Shown here: piece after piece, positions 16,849 to 25,507 of the stretch | How the letters are laid out: the number at the start of each line of letters is the position of its first letter | Numbering within the stretch: position 1 is the stretch's first letter | Notes under the pieces: model-generated | What the model was told of the DNA's origin: nothing | Databases searched by the model: none | Seen by the model: the letters and a program-made list of their open reading frames with translations, nothing else | From: a virus | Length of the DNA stretch: 64,000 bases | Virus record (IMG/VR): IMGVR_UViG_3300024299_000645 | Location: 1-64,000 of that record | Reading direction: 5' to 3' (one strand) | Position numbers and translations under genes: made by a program

Positions 16849-17096
16849 CAAATTTCGTTGATGATAAAACATATGGTTGGAAAGATAAAGAAGATTATGA
16901 TGACCGACCCTATGGTATAGCAGGACATAGTTATGACCTCTTGGTTTATGATAGAGTCATAACAGATCCTGAAACAGGTGAGTATACAATCGACGAGGTT
17001 GGTGAGTATACTGCCGATTCCATATTAGAATTAATATGGATTGTTCTTAAACATCGGTTTGAACATCTGCTCGCTGGTGAGGGATGGAGAGACTGA
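16845..17096 (+). CDS. Small hypothetical protein, 83 aa
   Basis: An acidic protein of unknown function, beginning MTNFVDDKTYGWKDKEDYDD, with an amphipathic helix near the end (SILELIWIVLKHRFEHLL). It overlaps the dUTPase stop by 4 bases (ATGA) and precedes hsp20 by 26 bases. Nothing links it to a known family. Confidence 0.55.
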   Translation: MTNFVDDKTYGWKDKEDYDDRPYGIAGHSYDLLVYDRVITDPETGEYTIDEVGEYTADSILELIWIVLKHRFEHLLAGEGWRD

Positions 17097-17122
17097 TAAT
17101 CTTGCTTTTATAAGGAGATAAT

Positions 17123-17596
17123 ATGTTATATACAAACGCCGCATCACTGTTTACAAATCCCAAACATTTACAACACTTGACTCAGTCCGCAATTGGATTA
17201 GATCATATGTTTGAAAGAGTGTTTGGAGAATTGTCTAATATCAATCAAAATCAAAATCAAACTTCAAGTTACCCACCTTATAACTTGAAAAAAGATGGAG
17301 ATGATTATATAATAGAGTTAGCAGTTGCAGGACTCAATGAAGAAGACATTACAGTGAATGTTGAAAACGGTGTGTTAACCGTCGAATCAACAACAGATAA
17401 ATCAGATGAAGATTTTCTCTATCAAGGGATTGCAAAGCGTTCTTTTAAACGTTGTTGGACTCTCTCTGATGATATAATTGTTAAAGGAGCAGCATTAGAC
17501 GCTGGGATGTTAACAATTAAAATGGAGAAGATTATTCCTGAGGAAAAGAAGGCAAAGCAGATTAAGATTGTAACAAATCAAAAGAAGCTTTCCTAA
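17123..17596 (+). CDS. hsp20: Hsp20-family small heat-shock protein
   Basis: 157 residues with an alpha-crystallin domain from about residue 50: YPPYNLKKDGDDYIIELAV, then LNEEDITVNVENGVLTVES and the GMLTI variant of the A-x-x-x-n-G-v-L signature (ALDAGMLTIKM). Small heat-shock proteins hold unfolding proteins for refolding; they are common in marine T4-like phages and may help capsid proteins or host proteins during infection. Good AAGGAG upstream. The C-terminal IxI-like KQIKI could be the oligomerisation tail. Confidence 0.9.
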   Translation: MLYTNAASLFTNPKHLQHLTQSAIGLDHMFERVFGELSNINQNQNQTSSYPPYNLKKDGDDYIIELAVAGLNEEDITVNVENGVLTVESTTDKSDEDFLYQGIAKRSFKRCWTLSDDIIVKGAALDAGMLTIKMEKIIPEEKKAKQIKIVTNQKKLS

Positions 17597-17603
17597 GTTC
17601 GAC

Positions 17604-17642
17604 GGGGTCGTTGAGGATAAATACTTTCAAACCAGCGACCCC
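17604..17642 (+). promoter_or_regulatory. 10-bp stem-loop with a late promoter motif in its loop
   Basis: GGGGTCGTTG (17604-17613) pairs with CAGCGACCCC (17633-17642) with one G-T wobble. The 19-base loop contains GATAAATA (17616-17623), a late-promoter-like motif. No T-run follows, so this is not a simple terminator. It precedes the M15 peptidase gene. Confidence 0.5.
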
Positions 17643-17658
17643 ACAATAGGAGTGAAAA

Positions 17659-18144
17659 GTGAATGAAGCTGAAGATATTAGGGTAGCACCGAACTTTACC
17701 CTACCTGAATTACTAAAAAGTTCAACAGCAGATAGAATGGGCTTAGATAATACACCTGCCACAGATCAAATTTTAGTCAATCTTACCAATGTAGCAAATC
17801 ATATTTTACAACCAGTTCGAGAAAAATTTGGACCAGTTCGTGTAAATAGTGGTTACAGAGGACCTGCTTTAAATAAGGCAGTTGGAGGATCTAGTACAAG
17901 TCAACATTGTCATGGAGAAGCAGCAGACTTTGAATGTTCAAGAGTTGGCAACGATGAGTTGGCAGAATGGGTCAGAGATAATTTAGAATTTGACCAGTTA
18001 ATTCTAGAGTTCTATCAACAAGGGAAACCATCAAGTGGATGGGTTCATTGTAGTTTTAAAACAAATGGCAAAAATCGTGGAAAGATTAATACTGCTTTGA
18101 GAGTTAATGGTAAAACTCAATATAAAGAAGGACTAATCAAATGA
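17659..18144 (+). CDS. M15-family peptidase (D-Ala-D-Ala carboxypeptidase-like endolysin)
   Basis: 161 residues. The zinc site is in SSTSQHCHGEAADFE (His and Asp of the S-x-H-x-x-G-x-A-x-D motif, about residues 75-90), with the third ligand in GWVHCSF (about residue 131). VNSGYRGPALNKAVGG is the family's substrate-side loop. These enzymes cut peptide bonds in peptidoglycan and serve as lysins. No signal peptide is present. The start is GTG 17659, because AGGAG (17648-17652) is six bases upstream and the nearby ATG is out of frame. A late promoter motif lies just upstream, which fits lysis timing. Confidence 0.85.
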   Translation: MNEAEDIRVAPNFTLPELLKSSTADRMGLDNTPATDQILVNLTNVANHILQPVREKFGPVRVNSGYRGPALNKAVGGSSTSQHCHGEAADFECSRVGNDELAEWVRDNLEFDQLILEFYQQGKPSSGWVHCSFKTNGKNRGKINTALRVNGKTQYKEGLIK

Positions 18145-18159
18145 GAGGGAGAGTGGAAG

Positions 18160-18324
18160 ATGAAACTTCTTATTTTAATTTACCTACAGTTCCTTTATAC
18201 AATAGGGGCGTTTAAAGGTAGGTGTTGGATAGACCAACAAATATTATGGTGTTATAAAACACTTGAATCAATGGGACATAAAGTAGAACATTATTATCGC
18301 ATTCCTGAAAATCAAAATAAATGA
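18160..18324 (+). CDS. Small protein with hydrophobic N-terminus, 54 aa
   Basis: A short reading frame starting MKLLILIYLQFLYTIGAF, a hydrophobic segment of about 16 residues that could be a signal or membrane anchor, then GRCWIDQQILWCYKTLESMG, containing two cysteines, and a charged tail. Its TGA overlaps the polymerase ATG (ATGA at 18321), and AGGGAGAG lies upstream, both of which support translation. It is too short to place in a family. Confidence 0.55.
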   Translation: MKLLILIYLQFLYTIGAFKGRCWIDQQILWCYKTLESMGHKVEHYYRIPENQNK

Positions 18325-20825
18325 AATTTTACACCAATGTTCATCAGATTGGTGATCACATATTAGTAAGAGGATATGAGAATGGTCAGAAGTTTGATGA
18401 CCGTGTTGAATATCGACCAACCATTTTTATACCTTCCAGAGAGAAGTCAAGCCATACAACTATTGATGGAAAATATCTGGCTCCTGTTAAACCCGGAACA
18501 ATAAAAGAAACAAGAGATTTTATTCGTAGATATGAAGGTGTTGATAACTTTCAAATTTATGGAATGAATACTTATAGGTATAGTTGGATCTATGATAACT
18601 TTCCAAAAGACAAAGGTATAGAATATGATTTTGGTTTATTGTCAATCGCGTCTATTGATATTGAGGTTGGTTCAGAACATGGATTTCCTGATCCTGTATC
18701 TGCAATTGAAGAAATACAAGCAATCACCGTTGGTAATAATGGGAAGTATTATGTTTTCGGTTGTGGGGATTATAAAGCACATGAAGACAATATAGAATAT
18801 TTTCAATGTTCTGATGAGAATCATTTAATACAAGAGTTTCTTGGTTTCTGGGAAAAGTTAGGTCCGGATATTATTACAGGTTGGAATATTCAAGGTTTTG
18901 ATATTCCTTATTTGTATAATCGCATAGTCAGGTTATATGATGTTAAAGAAGCACGCAGGCTATCCCCATGGAGATTAATACATGAGCGAGTTACTCAGTT
19001 TCGTGGAAAAGATGTTACTTTTCATGATATTATTGGCATTTCTGTTATTGACTATATTGACGTTTACAGACGTAATAGTCCCCCTGCTGAATCTTATCGG
19101 CTCGATTACATCGCGTCAATAGAACTAGGGGAAAGAAAATTATCATTTGAAGAGTATGGTAATCTCTATACATTATACAAAGAAAACTTCCAACTGTTTA
19201 TTGAATATAATATTAAAGACGTACAATTAGTTGAGCGATTAGAAGAAAAGAAAAAGTTAATCGAAATGGTAGTTGCTCTTGCATATGAAGCAAAAGTAAA
19301 TTATCAAGATACATTTGGGATGGTTATGATGTGGGAAGTGATTCTCGCAAACGATTTAATGAATAGAAATATTGTTGTCCCACCAAAGAAAGATAATACA
19401 AAGAATAAAGCTTATGTAGGCGCGTATGTAAAAGATGTACAAACAGGTATGCATAAATGGGTTGTTAGCTTCGATTTAAATAGTCTATACCCTCATTTAA
19501 TCATGCAATACAATGTTAGCCCTGAAACTATTTTAACAGGCATTACACAGCAATGTGGCATTGATAACCTATTAGATAAGAAGATCGATCTAGATAAGTT
19601 CTATGAAAAAGATATTACCATTGCAGCAAGTGGTCAAGCATTCAGAAAAGATGTACAAGGATTCTTGCCTAGATTGATGCAAGAGAAGTATGATAATAGA
19701 GTCATCTTTAAAAAGAAGATGATTGAGGCAAAGAAGAAGTTAGAAAAAGAAACAGATCCAAAGAAGATTGATAAACTGCAGAAAGAAGCAGATTCATATG
19801 GCAATAGACAATTAGCTATGAAGTTAATGTTGAACAGTGTTTATGGAGCTTTCGGGAATCCATATTTTAGATTTTATGATTTAAGAATTTCAGAAGCTAT
19901 CACATTAGGAGGGCAGCTCAGTATCAGATGGGCGGAAACCACTGTCAATAACTATCTCAATCAAATATTGGAAACAAAGGAGGTTGATTATGTATTGGCA
20001 TCCGATACTGACTCCCTTTATATTACTTTGGATGCTTTAGTTAAAAAGGTATTCCCAGAGGATGTGGAGACATCAAAGGTTATTGATTTCCTAGATAAGG
20101 TTTGTGAAGAGAAGATAACAAAGATAATCGATACAGGATATGCTGATTTAGCAAAGTATATGAACGCCTATGATCAGAAGATGTATATGAAAAGAGAATG
20201 TCTCGCTGATAAAGGAATATGGACTGGTAAAAAACATTATATTTTAAATGTTCATGATAATGAAGGTGTTCGATATACAAACCCGCGAATTAAAGTTATG
20301 GGTATTGAATCTGTTAAATCCTCAACACCAACATCTTGTAGAGATAAGTTAAAGAAGTCTTTTGATATTATTATTAATAAAGATGAAACTGCTATACAAG
20401 AGTTCATTGCTGATTTTAGAAATCAATTTGAAAAAGAACCTATTGAGAATATAGCTTTTCCTAGATCTGTAAAAGGAATTGAAAAGTATAATGGTGGTCA
20501 TACCTTATATGCTAAAGGAACACCTATACATGTGAAAGCAACCCGTTTATATAATCATTTTTTAAAAGAGAAGAAGTTGCAAAATAAACATCCTTTTATT
20601 CAAGAGGGTGAGAAGATTAAGTTCGTTTATTTAAAACAACCTAATCCCATTAGGGATAGTGTGATAGCCATGATGGAGGGGCTACCTGAAGAGTTTGGCC
20701 TCCATGATTATATTGATTATGAGAAACAATTTGAGAAATCATTTAGGGGACCATTGAATGAAATATTGAAAGTAATTGGCTGGTCACCAGAGAAGGTAAG
20801 TTCTTTGGAAGCGTTTTTTGTTTGA
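18321..20825 (+). CDS. 43: DNA polymerase gp43 (family B)
   Basis: 834 residues. The proofreading exonuclease has D113-I-E115 (Exo I), GWNIQGFDIPYLYNR (Exo II) and YNIKDVQLVERL (Exo III). The polymerase domain has SFDLNSLYPHLI (motif A), KLMLNSVYGAFGNPYFR (motif B) and D562-T-D564 (motif C), followed by KKHYIL. All catalytic acids are present, so a fully active polymerase is expected. It is somewhat shorter than T4 gp43 (898). It follows a 54-residue gene with an ATGA overlap. Confidence 0.97.
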   Translation: MKFYTNVHQIGDHILVRGYENGQKFDDRVEYRPTIFIPSREKSSHTTIDGKYLAPVKPGTIKETRDFIRRYEGVDNFQIYGMNTYRYSWIYDNFPKDKGIEYDFGLLSIASIDIEVGSEHGFPDPVSAIEEIQAITVGNNGKYYVFGCGDYKAHEDNIEYFQCSDENHLIQEFLGFWEKLGPDIITGWNIQGFDIPYLYNRIVRLYDVKEARRLSPWRLIHERVTQFRGKDVTFHDIIGISVIDYIDVYRRNSPPAESYRLDYIASIELGERKLSFEEYGNLYTLYKENFQLFIEYNIKDVQLVERLEEKKKLIEMVVALAYEAKVNYQDTFGMVMMWEVILANDLMNRNIVVPPKKDNTKNKAYVGAYVKDVQTGMHKWVVSFDLNSLYPHLIMQYNVSPETILTGITQQCGIDNLLDKKIDLDKFYEKDITIAASGQAFRKDVQGFLPRLMQEKYDNRVIFKKKMIEAKKKLEKETDPKKIDKLQKEADSYGNRQLAMKLMLNSVYGAFGNPYFRFYDLRISEAITLGGQLSIRWAETTVNNYLNQILETKEVDYVLASDTDSLYITLDALVKKVFPEDVETSKVIDFLDKVCEEKITKIIDTGYADLAKYMNAYDQKMYMKRECLADKGIWTGKKHYILNVHDNEGVRYTNPRIKVMGIESVKSSTPTSCRDKLKKSFDIIINKDETAIQEFIADFRNQFEKEPIENIAFPRSVKGIEKYNGGHTLYAKGTPIHVKATRLYNHFLKEKKLQNKHPFIQEGEKIKFVYLKQPNPIRDSVIAMMEGLPEEFGLHDYIDYEKQFEKSFRGPLNEILKVIGWSPEKVSSLEAFFV

Positions 20826-20831
20826 TAAATA
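20824..20831 (+). promoter_or_regulatory. Late promoter motif
   Basis: GATAAATA overlaps the polymerase stop codon and lies 20 bases before the phosphoribosyltransferase start, matching the NATAAATA late motif of T4-like marine phages. Confidence 0.4.
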
Positions 20832-20851
20832 CTTAATAGTGGAGTTTTGTT

Positions 20852-21334
20852 ATGAATAAATTATGGTACACTTGGCAGGAAATGTGTCTTGATGTTAATC
20901 AACTCTGTAGAGAGATTACATTAGATAAATTTGAGCCAGACGTGATCGTGGGTTTAAGTAGGGGAGGTTTAACGCCTGGCGTTATGATGTCCCATTGGTT
21001 AAAAAAACCTTTTAAGCCCGTGAAGAGCTCTCTTAGAGATTTTCCAGAATGGGAAGATTATCTCCCTAGGAATACTGATGAGAGAGTTTTAATAGTAGAT
21101 GACATATGCGATAGTGGTGAAACGTTTGAACGTATATCATCTTTTATTAAGGGCCCGAAAAAGGACAAGCCCTTAGAAATCAATTGTGATGTAAGGTTTG
21201 CATCACTTTGGTGGAATAATGAAGTTAATTTTGAACCTCATTATTACGTAAGGGAGGTAGCAAAAGATACCGAGAATCTCTGGATTCATTTTCCATGGGA
21301 AGCCTGGTGGTCTGCGCCTCTTACTTTTCAATAA
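20852..21334 (+). CDS. Phosphoribosyltransferase
   Basis: 160 residues. VLIVDDICDSGETF (79-92) is the PRPP-binding motif of type I phosphoribosyltransferases, and IVGLSRGGLTPGVMMSHWL (about 32-50) is the N-terminal substrate loop. The family joins bases to PRPP in nucleotide salvage. The C-terminal LWIHFPWEAWW is typical of hypoxanthine/xanthine-type or archaeal-like members (FPW-E-W). Together with the nucleoside-binding protein at 21.7 kb it could form a salvage route, which is an inference. Confidence 0.85.
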   Translation: MNKLWYTWQEMCLDVNQLCREITLDKFEPDVIVGLSRGGLTPGVMMSHWLKKPFKPVKSSLRDFPEWEDYLPRNTDERVLIVDDICDSGETFERISSFIKGPKKDKPLEINCDVRFASLWWNNEVNFEPHYYVREVAKDTENLWIHFPWEAWWSAPLTFQ

Positions 21335-21353
21335 CAATTAAAAGGATAATTTT

Positions 21354-21575
21354 ATGTTAGATAACGTGCTCAGTTGGATTAGAGGTATAACCGAATTAGG
21401 TCTTGCAATAATTGCTCTTGGCGTTGTTCTTCAAGTAATCTTTGGTGCGGCTGTACCATTTCTCGGAATGGATATCGTGGGTTCAGTAGTGTCACTCGTA
21501 AAACAATTAGGTGCAGAAGGATTAATCGGCCTAGTTTCAATATGGGTACTTTGGGGAATCTACTCTAAGAAGTAA
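21354..21575 (+). CDS. Small membrane protein, 73 aa
   Basis: Two hydrophobic segments: about residues 15-36 (LGLAIIALGVVLQVIFGAAV) and about 51-69 (LGAEGLIGLVSIWVLWGIY), separated by a short loop. I recall similar short proteins as common in marine T4-like phages, without known function; a holin-like role would fit size and topology but is not shown. A good AAAGGA precedes the start, and a strong terminator follows, so it ends a transcription unit. Confidence 0.65.
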   Translation: MLDNVLSWIRGITELGLAIIALGVVLQVIFGAAVPFLGMDIVGSVVSLVKQLGAEGLIGLVSIWVLWGIYSKK

Positions 21576-21586
21576 GACAAAAAAAT

Positions 21587-21611
21587 AAAAGGCCTCTTCG
21601 GGGGCCTTTTT
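21587..21611 (+). terminator. Rho-independent terminator
   Basis: AAAAGGCC (21588-21595) pairs with GGCCTTTT (21603-21610) around the loop TCTTCGG, and the stem is continued by a T-run on the plus side. It lies 12 bases after the small membrane protein gene. Confidence 0.85.
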
Positions 21612-21686
21612 CAAATCGTGAAGGGGTTGGAAGACCTGTTGGTAATGGGCGAGAGAAATTAACAACAATTTTTTCGGAAGGGAAAG

Positions 21687-22772
21687 ATGAAACGATTAAT
21701 TTCATTTCTATTAGTATTGGTTGTATCAACAACCTTATTTGGTATTTTAAATGCGAAACAAATTTCAATAGGTTATGTTCTAGTGGGGCCACATAATGAT
21801 GGTGGCTGGTCAATGCGACATCATCAAGGATTTCAATCCTTGACAAAACATGGTTACAAAGTCTCAATGGTTGAGATGGTGCCAGAGTCAGATTCCAAAA
21901 AAGTATTTTCCAAACTTGCAAGAAAACATGACATTGTTTTTGCAACATCGTTTGGTTATATGGATCCAATGGTGAAGGCAGCAAAGAAAAATAAAGATAC
22001 TGTTTTCTTACATGCCACTGGTTATAAAGGTAATGATGAAAATATGGACAATTATGTTTGTCATTCATTTCAAGCACGATACCTTACAGGGATTGCAGCC
22101 GGACTGTTGACGAAGACAAACAGTATTGGTGTAGTTGGATCACATCCAATTCCAGAAATCATTCGAAACATTAATGCTCTTACTCTAGGAGCTCAAACAG
22201 TTAATCCAGATATTAAAGTTAAAGTTGTTTGGATAAACTCTTGGTTTGATCCACCTAAAGATATGGATGCTGCTAAAGCACTCTTAGATGATGGTAATGA
22301 TATTCTCTATACAACAACTGATTCACCTAGTGTGGTTTCACTTGCACAACAGGCATGGAAATCTGATGGTAAAGAAGTTTGGAGTATGGGTAATGATGCG
22401 CCTATGGGTGATAATGGGCCAGATCGATACATCACAGGTATGATGTTCAATTGGAACGTTCTTTATAAACATATCGTTGATCAACTTGCTAGCGGTAAGT
22501 TAGAAATGAATCAACGATGGGCATGGGGTCTACAAGAAAATTGTGTAGGTCTATCTCCATGGGGTAAGAATGTTCCCGGCGATGTTGTAAACAAAGTTGA
22601 GACAATTAAAATGAATTGGATCAATGATGAGATGGGTACATACTATCCATTTGATCAAGGTGTTACTAAACAAGATGGAACAAAAGTTCCTGCTGGGGAA
22701 ATACAAAGACCACAACTCGAGACTATGCAATATTTTGTTAAAGGTGTTGTTTCTCGATTTCCTACAAAATAA
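21687..22772 (+). CDS. BMP/PnrA-family periplasmic substrate-binding protein (nucleoside-type)
   Basis: 361 residues. A Sec signal peptide (MKRLISFLLVLVVSTTLFGI..., cleavage near residue 22) is followed by the BMP fold: IGYVLVGPHNDGGWSMRHHQG (substrate-binding Asn/Asp/Trp segment), FATSFGYMDPM, ARYLTGIAAGLLTKT and WSMGNDAPMGDNGPDRY. The family binds nucleosides for ABC uptake. Neither a lipobox cysteine nor the permease and ATPase genes are present here, so it would need host transporter parts. It is a host-like auxiliary gene, analogous to phage PstS. The upstream gap (21612-21686) contains no clear promoter; GGAAGGG precedes the ATG. Confidence 0.85.
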   Translation: MKRLISFLLVLVVSTTLFGILNAKQISIGYVLVGPHNDGGWSMRHHQGFQSLTKHGYKVSMVEMVPESDSKKVFSKLARKHDIVFATSFGYMDPMVKAAKKNKDTVFLHATGYKGNDENMDNYVCHSFQARYLTGIAAGLLTKTNSIGVVGSHPIPEIIRNINALTLGAQTVNPDIKVKVVWINSWFDPPKDMDAAKALLDDGNDILYTTTDSPSVVSLAQQAWKSDGKEVWSMGNDAPMGDNGPDRYITGMMFNWNVLYKHIVDQLASGKLEMNQRWAWGLQENCVGLSPWGKNVPGDVVNKVETIKMNWINDEMGTYYPFDQGVTKQDGTKVPAGEIQRPQLETMQYFVKGVVSRFPTK

Positions 22773-22774
22773 TT

Positions 22775-23674
22775 GTGACTATTCCGATAATCGATTTTCG
22801 TAGTAATGCAATAGAACAACAAATGTATGATGTATATACGACTTGTGGTTTTGCTGTATTTACAAATGTCTACGATGAATGGTTATCGGAATTCCAAGAT
22901 TGGAAATATCTCACAGAAGAATTCTTTCAACTACCATTAGATGTGAAAAAGAAATATGTATATAATGGAGTAAAGGGTTCATCAACATGTCGTGCCGGCT
23001 GGGGTGAGATGGGATATATTCAGAGTCGAGATGGTGATTCGAAAGAATCATATAATTGGATTGAATCAGCAAGAATGCAAGAACAATATTGGCCTACAGA
23101 AATTCCAGAGTTTAAACCATTAGCACAATCTATCCTTCAAATCTCTCAACGTCTTTCCCATCAATTTTTCAATAAGTTTGAAAGTATGTTTAAACATAAA
23201 AAAGGATATTTAATAGATAAGCATATGAATGGTTATGTTAATATGAGAATGCTTCATTATCCAGCACACGAGAAGCAAGAGGAACACGAGTCTGGAGGAG
23301 AACATACTGATTATGGTTCTATTACTTTACTCTTTCGTTTTGATGATGTTGGTGGACTACAAGTACAAGATAGAGAAACAAATGAATGGATTGATGTTCC
23401 TGTAGTGAAAAATTCAATAGTATTAAACATTGGAGATATGTTTCAAAGATGGTCCAATGATACGTTAAAATCAACCAACCATAGAGTTGTTAATACAGTC
23501 CATACAAAATCTCGCTATTCAATGCCTTATTTTGTGGATCCCGGTAGAGATGTATTAATTAAGAATTTCACAGATGAACCAGATAAACATTTACCAATTT
23601 CTACCGATGAATATTTTAAACAGACCCTAGCTCAACATAATATTGAACAGAGTTGGGAACAACAGATTAATTAA
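22775..23674 (+). CDS. 2OG-Fe(II)/isopenicillin-N-synthase-like oxygenase
   Basis: 299 residues. The iron ligands are H177-T-D179 and H236, and the R-x-S cosubstrate motif is R247-Y-S249. N-terminal IPIIDFRSNAIEQQMYDV matches the DIOX_N region of the IPNS/gibberellin-oxidase group. IPNS-like enzymes of this group act on small molecules including amino acid derivatives; the substrate here is unknown. The gene starts with GTG (MTIPIIDF) two bases after the BMP gene, so the two are probably translated together. Confidence 0.88.
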   Translation: MTIPIIDFRSNAIEQQMYDVYTTCGFAVFTNVYDEWLSEFQDWKYLTEEFFQLPLDVKKKYVYNGVKGSSTCRAGWGEMGYIQSRDGDSKESYNWIESARMQEQYWPTEIPEFKPLAQSILQISQRLSHQFFNKFESMFKHKKGYLIDKHMNGYVNMRMLHYPAHEKQEEHESGGEHTDYGSITLLFRFDDVGGLQVQDRETNEWIDVPVVKNSIVLNIGDMFQRWSNDTLKSTNHRVVNTVHTKSRYSMPYFVDPGRDVLIKNFTDEPDKHLPISTDEYFKQTLAQHNIEQSWEQQIN

Positions 23675-23684
23675 AAAGGAAAAT

Positions 23685-23990
23685 ATGCTACCAGTATTAT
23701 TATTTAATGTGATTTCAGGACTTGTTATAGACAAAGCGCAAGACCTCGCGAAGGAGCACGTGGAAGCAATGATTGATAGTATCATCCCAGATGATGCAAA
23801 AGAAGAGTTAGATGATCTTGTTAAATCCGATCCTACTCACGTGTTTGAAACAGCAAAAGAAGCTTTAGGTGCAGCAGTTGAAGGAAAGCTCCCTATACCA
23901 TTAAAAGATGGGACACTTAAACCTATAGAACTTACTTTTAAGGTAAAGTTTGATCCTACCACTATGGATTTAGATATCGAAAAAGCTTGA
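23685..23990 (+). CDS. Hypothetical protein, 101 aa
   Basis: Starts MLPVLLFNVISGLVIDKAQDL, a mildly hydrophobic N-terminus that may be amphipathic rather than a signal, then an acidic helical region (IIPDDAKEELDDLVK) and PIELTFKVKFDPTTMDLDI at the end, which looks like beta-strands. ATG 23685 has AAGGA upstream; 14 in-frame upstream codons lack a plausible start site. Its stop overlaps the -35 box of the uvsX promoter. Similar small proteins are common in marine T4-like phages; function unknown. Confidence 0.6.
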   Translation: MLPVLLFNVISGLVIDKAQDLAKEHVEAMIDSIIPDDAKEELDDLVKSDPTHVFETAKEALGAAVEGKLPIPLKDGTLKPIELTFKVKFDPTTMDLDIEKA

Positions 23991-24015
23991 CATTTGTTTC
24001 AACTTGTGGTATAAT
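23987..24015 (+). promoter_or_regulatory. Sigma70-type promoter, perfect consensus, for uvsX
   Basis: TTGACA at 23987-23992, 17-base spacer, TATAAT at 24010-24015, 28 bases before the uvsX ATG. The -35 overlaps the stop codon of the preceding gene. Confidence 0.9.
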
Positions 24016-24042
24016 ATATAATGATTAAATTGAAAGGATTAA

Positions 24043-25098
24043 ATGAGTTATTTTGATGAAATGTTGAAAGTAGCGAACAACACTTATGGTTCAAAAGTAA
24101 GTGATGGTGTTGAAGCTGGAGATGTCGAAAGTTTTATCGACACAGGATCGTACATATTAAACGGATTATTATCTGGGAGTATCTATGGAGGATTACCTTC
24201 TAATAAAATCACTGCATTCGCAGGTGAAAGTTCTACTGGCAAAACTTTCTTTGTCTTGGGTTGCGTCAGACAGTTTCTCGCAGATAATCCTAGCGGTGGT
24301 GTTATTTACTTTGAGTCTGAATCCGCTTTAACAAGACAGATGATAGAATCAAGAGGAATTGATTCTAAACGAATGATTATCCTGCCCGTTGCAACGGTTC
24401 AAGAATTTAGAACACAAGCAACAAAAATTTTAGAAAAACATTTAGAAGAATCTGAAAAAGATCGACCGCCAATGATGTTATGTTTAGATTCATTAGGTAA
24501 TCTTTCTACTTCTAAAGAGATGGAAGATGTTAGTGATGGTAAGGAAACAAGAGATATGACCAGAGCTCAAATGGTTAAAGGAACGTTTAGAGTTCTTACT
24601 TTGTTAGGAGGTAAAGCAAAAGTTCCTCTTGTTGTTACTAATCACACATATGATCAAATAGGAACATTGTTTCCTCAAAAGATTATGGGTGGTGGAACTG
24701 GCCTTCATTATGCGGCATCTAGCATAGTATTCCTATCTAAGAAGAAAGAAAAGGATGGGACTGAGGTAATTGGTAATATAGTCCATTGTAGAAATTTTAA
24801 ATCTCGACTCACTAAAGAGAATAAGATGATTGATGTTCTTCTTACATATAAAGAGGGATTAAATCGTTATTATGGTTTAGCAGAGTTAGCTGAGAAGTAT
24901 GGAATCTTTAAAAAGGTTTCTACTAGATTAGAAATGCCAGATGGTGAAAAAGTTTTCTTGAAATCAATTCTAAAAAATCCTACTAAGTATTTCACCAAAG
25001 AGATTTTAGATAAAATAGATGTGGTGGCACATAAAGAATTTCTTTATGGTGAAGTCGGTCTTGAAGAAGAGGTTGTAGAGGAAGAGAATGGGGAATGA
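24043..25098 (+). CDS. uvsX: UvsX recombinase (RecA-like)
   Basis: 351 residues. Walker A is A60-GESSTGKT (61-68), and a Walker B-like [10 protein letters not shown] (about 146-155) follows. The fold is RecA/UvsX, which coats single-stranded DNA and drives strand invasion for recombination-dependent replication and repair. The C-terminal acidic tail ([13 protein letters not shown]) is expected. It has its own consensus promoter. The next gene starts inside its last codons. Confidence 0.95.
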   Translation: MSYFDEMLKVANNTYGSKVSDGVEAGDVESFIDTGSYILNGLLSGSIYGGLPSNKITAFAGESSTGKTFFVLGCVRQFLADNPSGGVIYFESESALTRQMIESRGIDSKRMIILPVATVQEFRTQATKILEKHLEESEKDRPPMMLCLDSLGNLSTSKEMEDVSDGKETRDMTRAQMVKGTFRVLTLLGGKAKVPLVVTNHTYDQIGTLFPQKIMGGGTGLHYAASSIVFLSKKKEKDGTEVIGNIVHCRNFKSRLTKENKMIDVLLTYKEGLNRYYGLAELAEKYGIFKKVSTRLEMPDGEKVFLKSILKNPTKYFTKEILDKIDVVAHKEFLYGEVGLEEEVVEEENGE

Positions 25099-25507
25099 AT
25101 TAACACAAGAGGATTATGTTAGGATTAATACTTATTATAGATTAGTTCCTCATCCAGAACATCCTAATGATGTTACACAACAATGTATAGAGATGACAAC
25201 CGGACCCTTTAAAGGTGTCACTTATAAGTATGGTAAATTTCAAGTGGCCCCGCCAGATGCAGAAGATGAAAGTACTGCTAAGTATGAATATGATATTATA
25301 ATGGTACCACCCGAATTAGAAGGTGTTGAACACACCGATGAAGAGGGTGAAGAATTTGAATTTATGATTGGTGAAATATTAGTGAAATTATTATGGGACA
25401 GATATTTAGAACAAGACAACGCAGAAATGACAAACCCAATAACTTTTGTGGAGGACGATGAATCAACGGATAGAGCACCTAATACTATCTCATTTGATAC
25501 ACAATGA
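25088..25507 (+). CDS. Hypothetical protein, 139 aa
   Basis: A soluble acidic protein (for example [15 protein letters not shown]) beginning [24 protein letters not shown]. Proteins like this sit between uvsX and helicase in marine T4-like phages, as far as I recall, but have no assigned function. The start overlaps uvsX by 11 bases and the end overlaps the helicase gene by 50 bases, so it is likely co-translated. Confidence 0.6.
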   Translation: MGNELTQEDYVRINTYYRLVPHPEHPNDVTQQCIEMTTGPFKGVTYKYGKFQVAPPDAEDESTAKYEYDIIMVPPELEGVEHTDEEGEEFEFMIGEILVKLLWDRYLEQDNAEMTNPITFVEDDESTDRAPNTISFDTQ

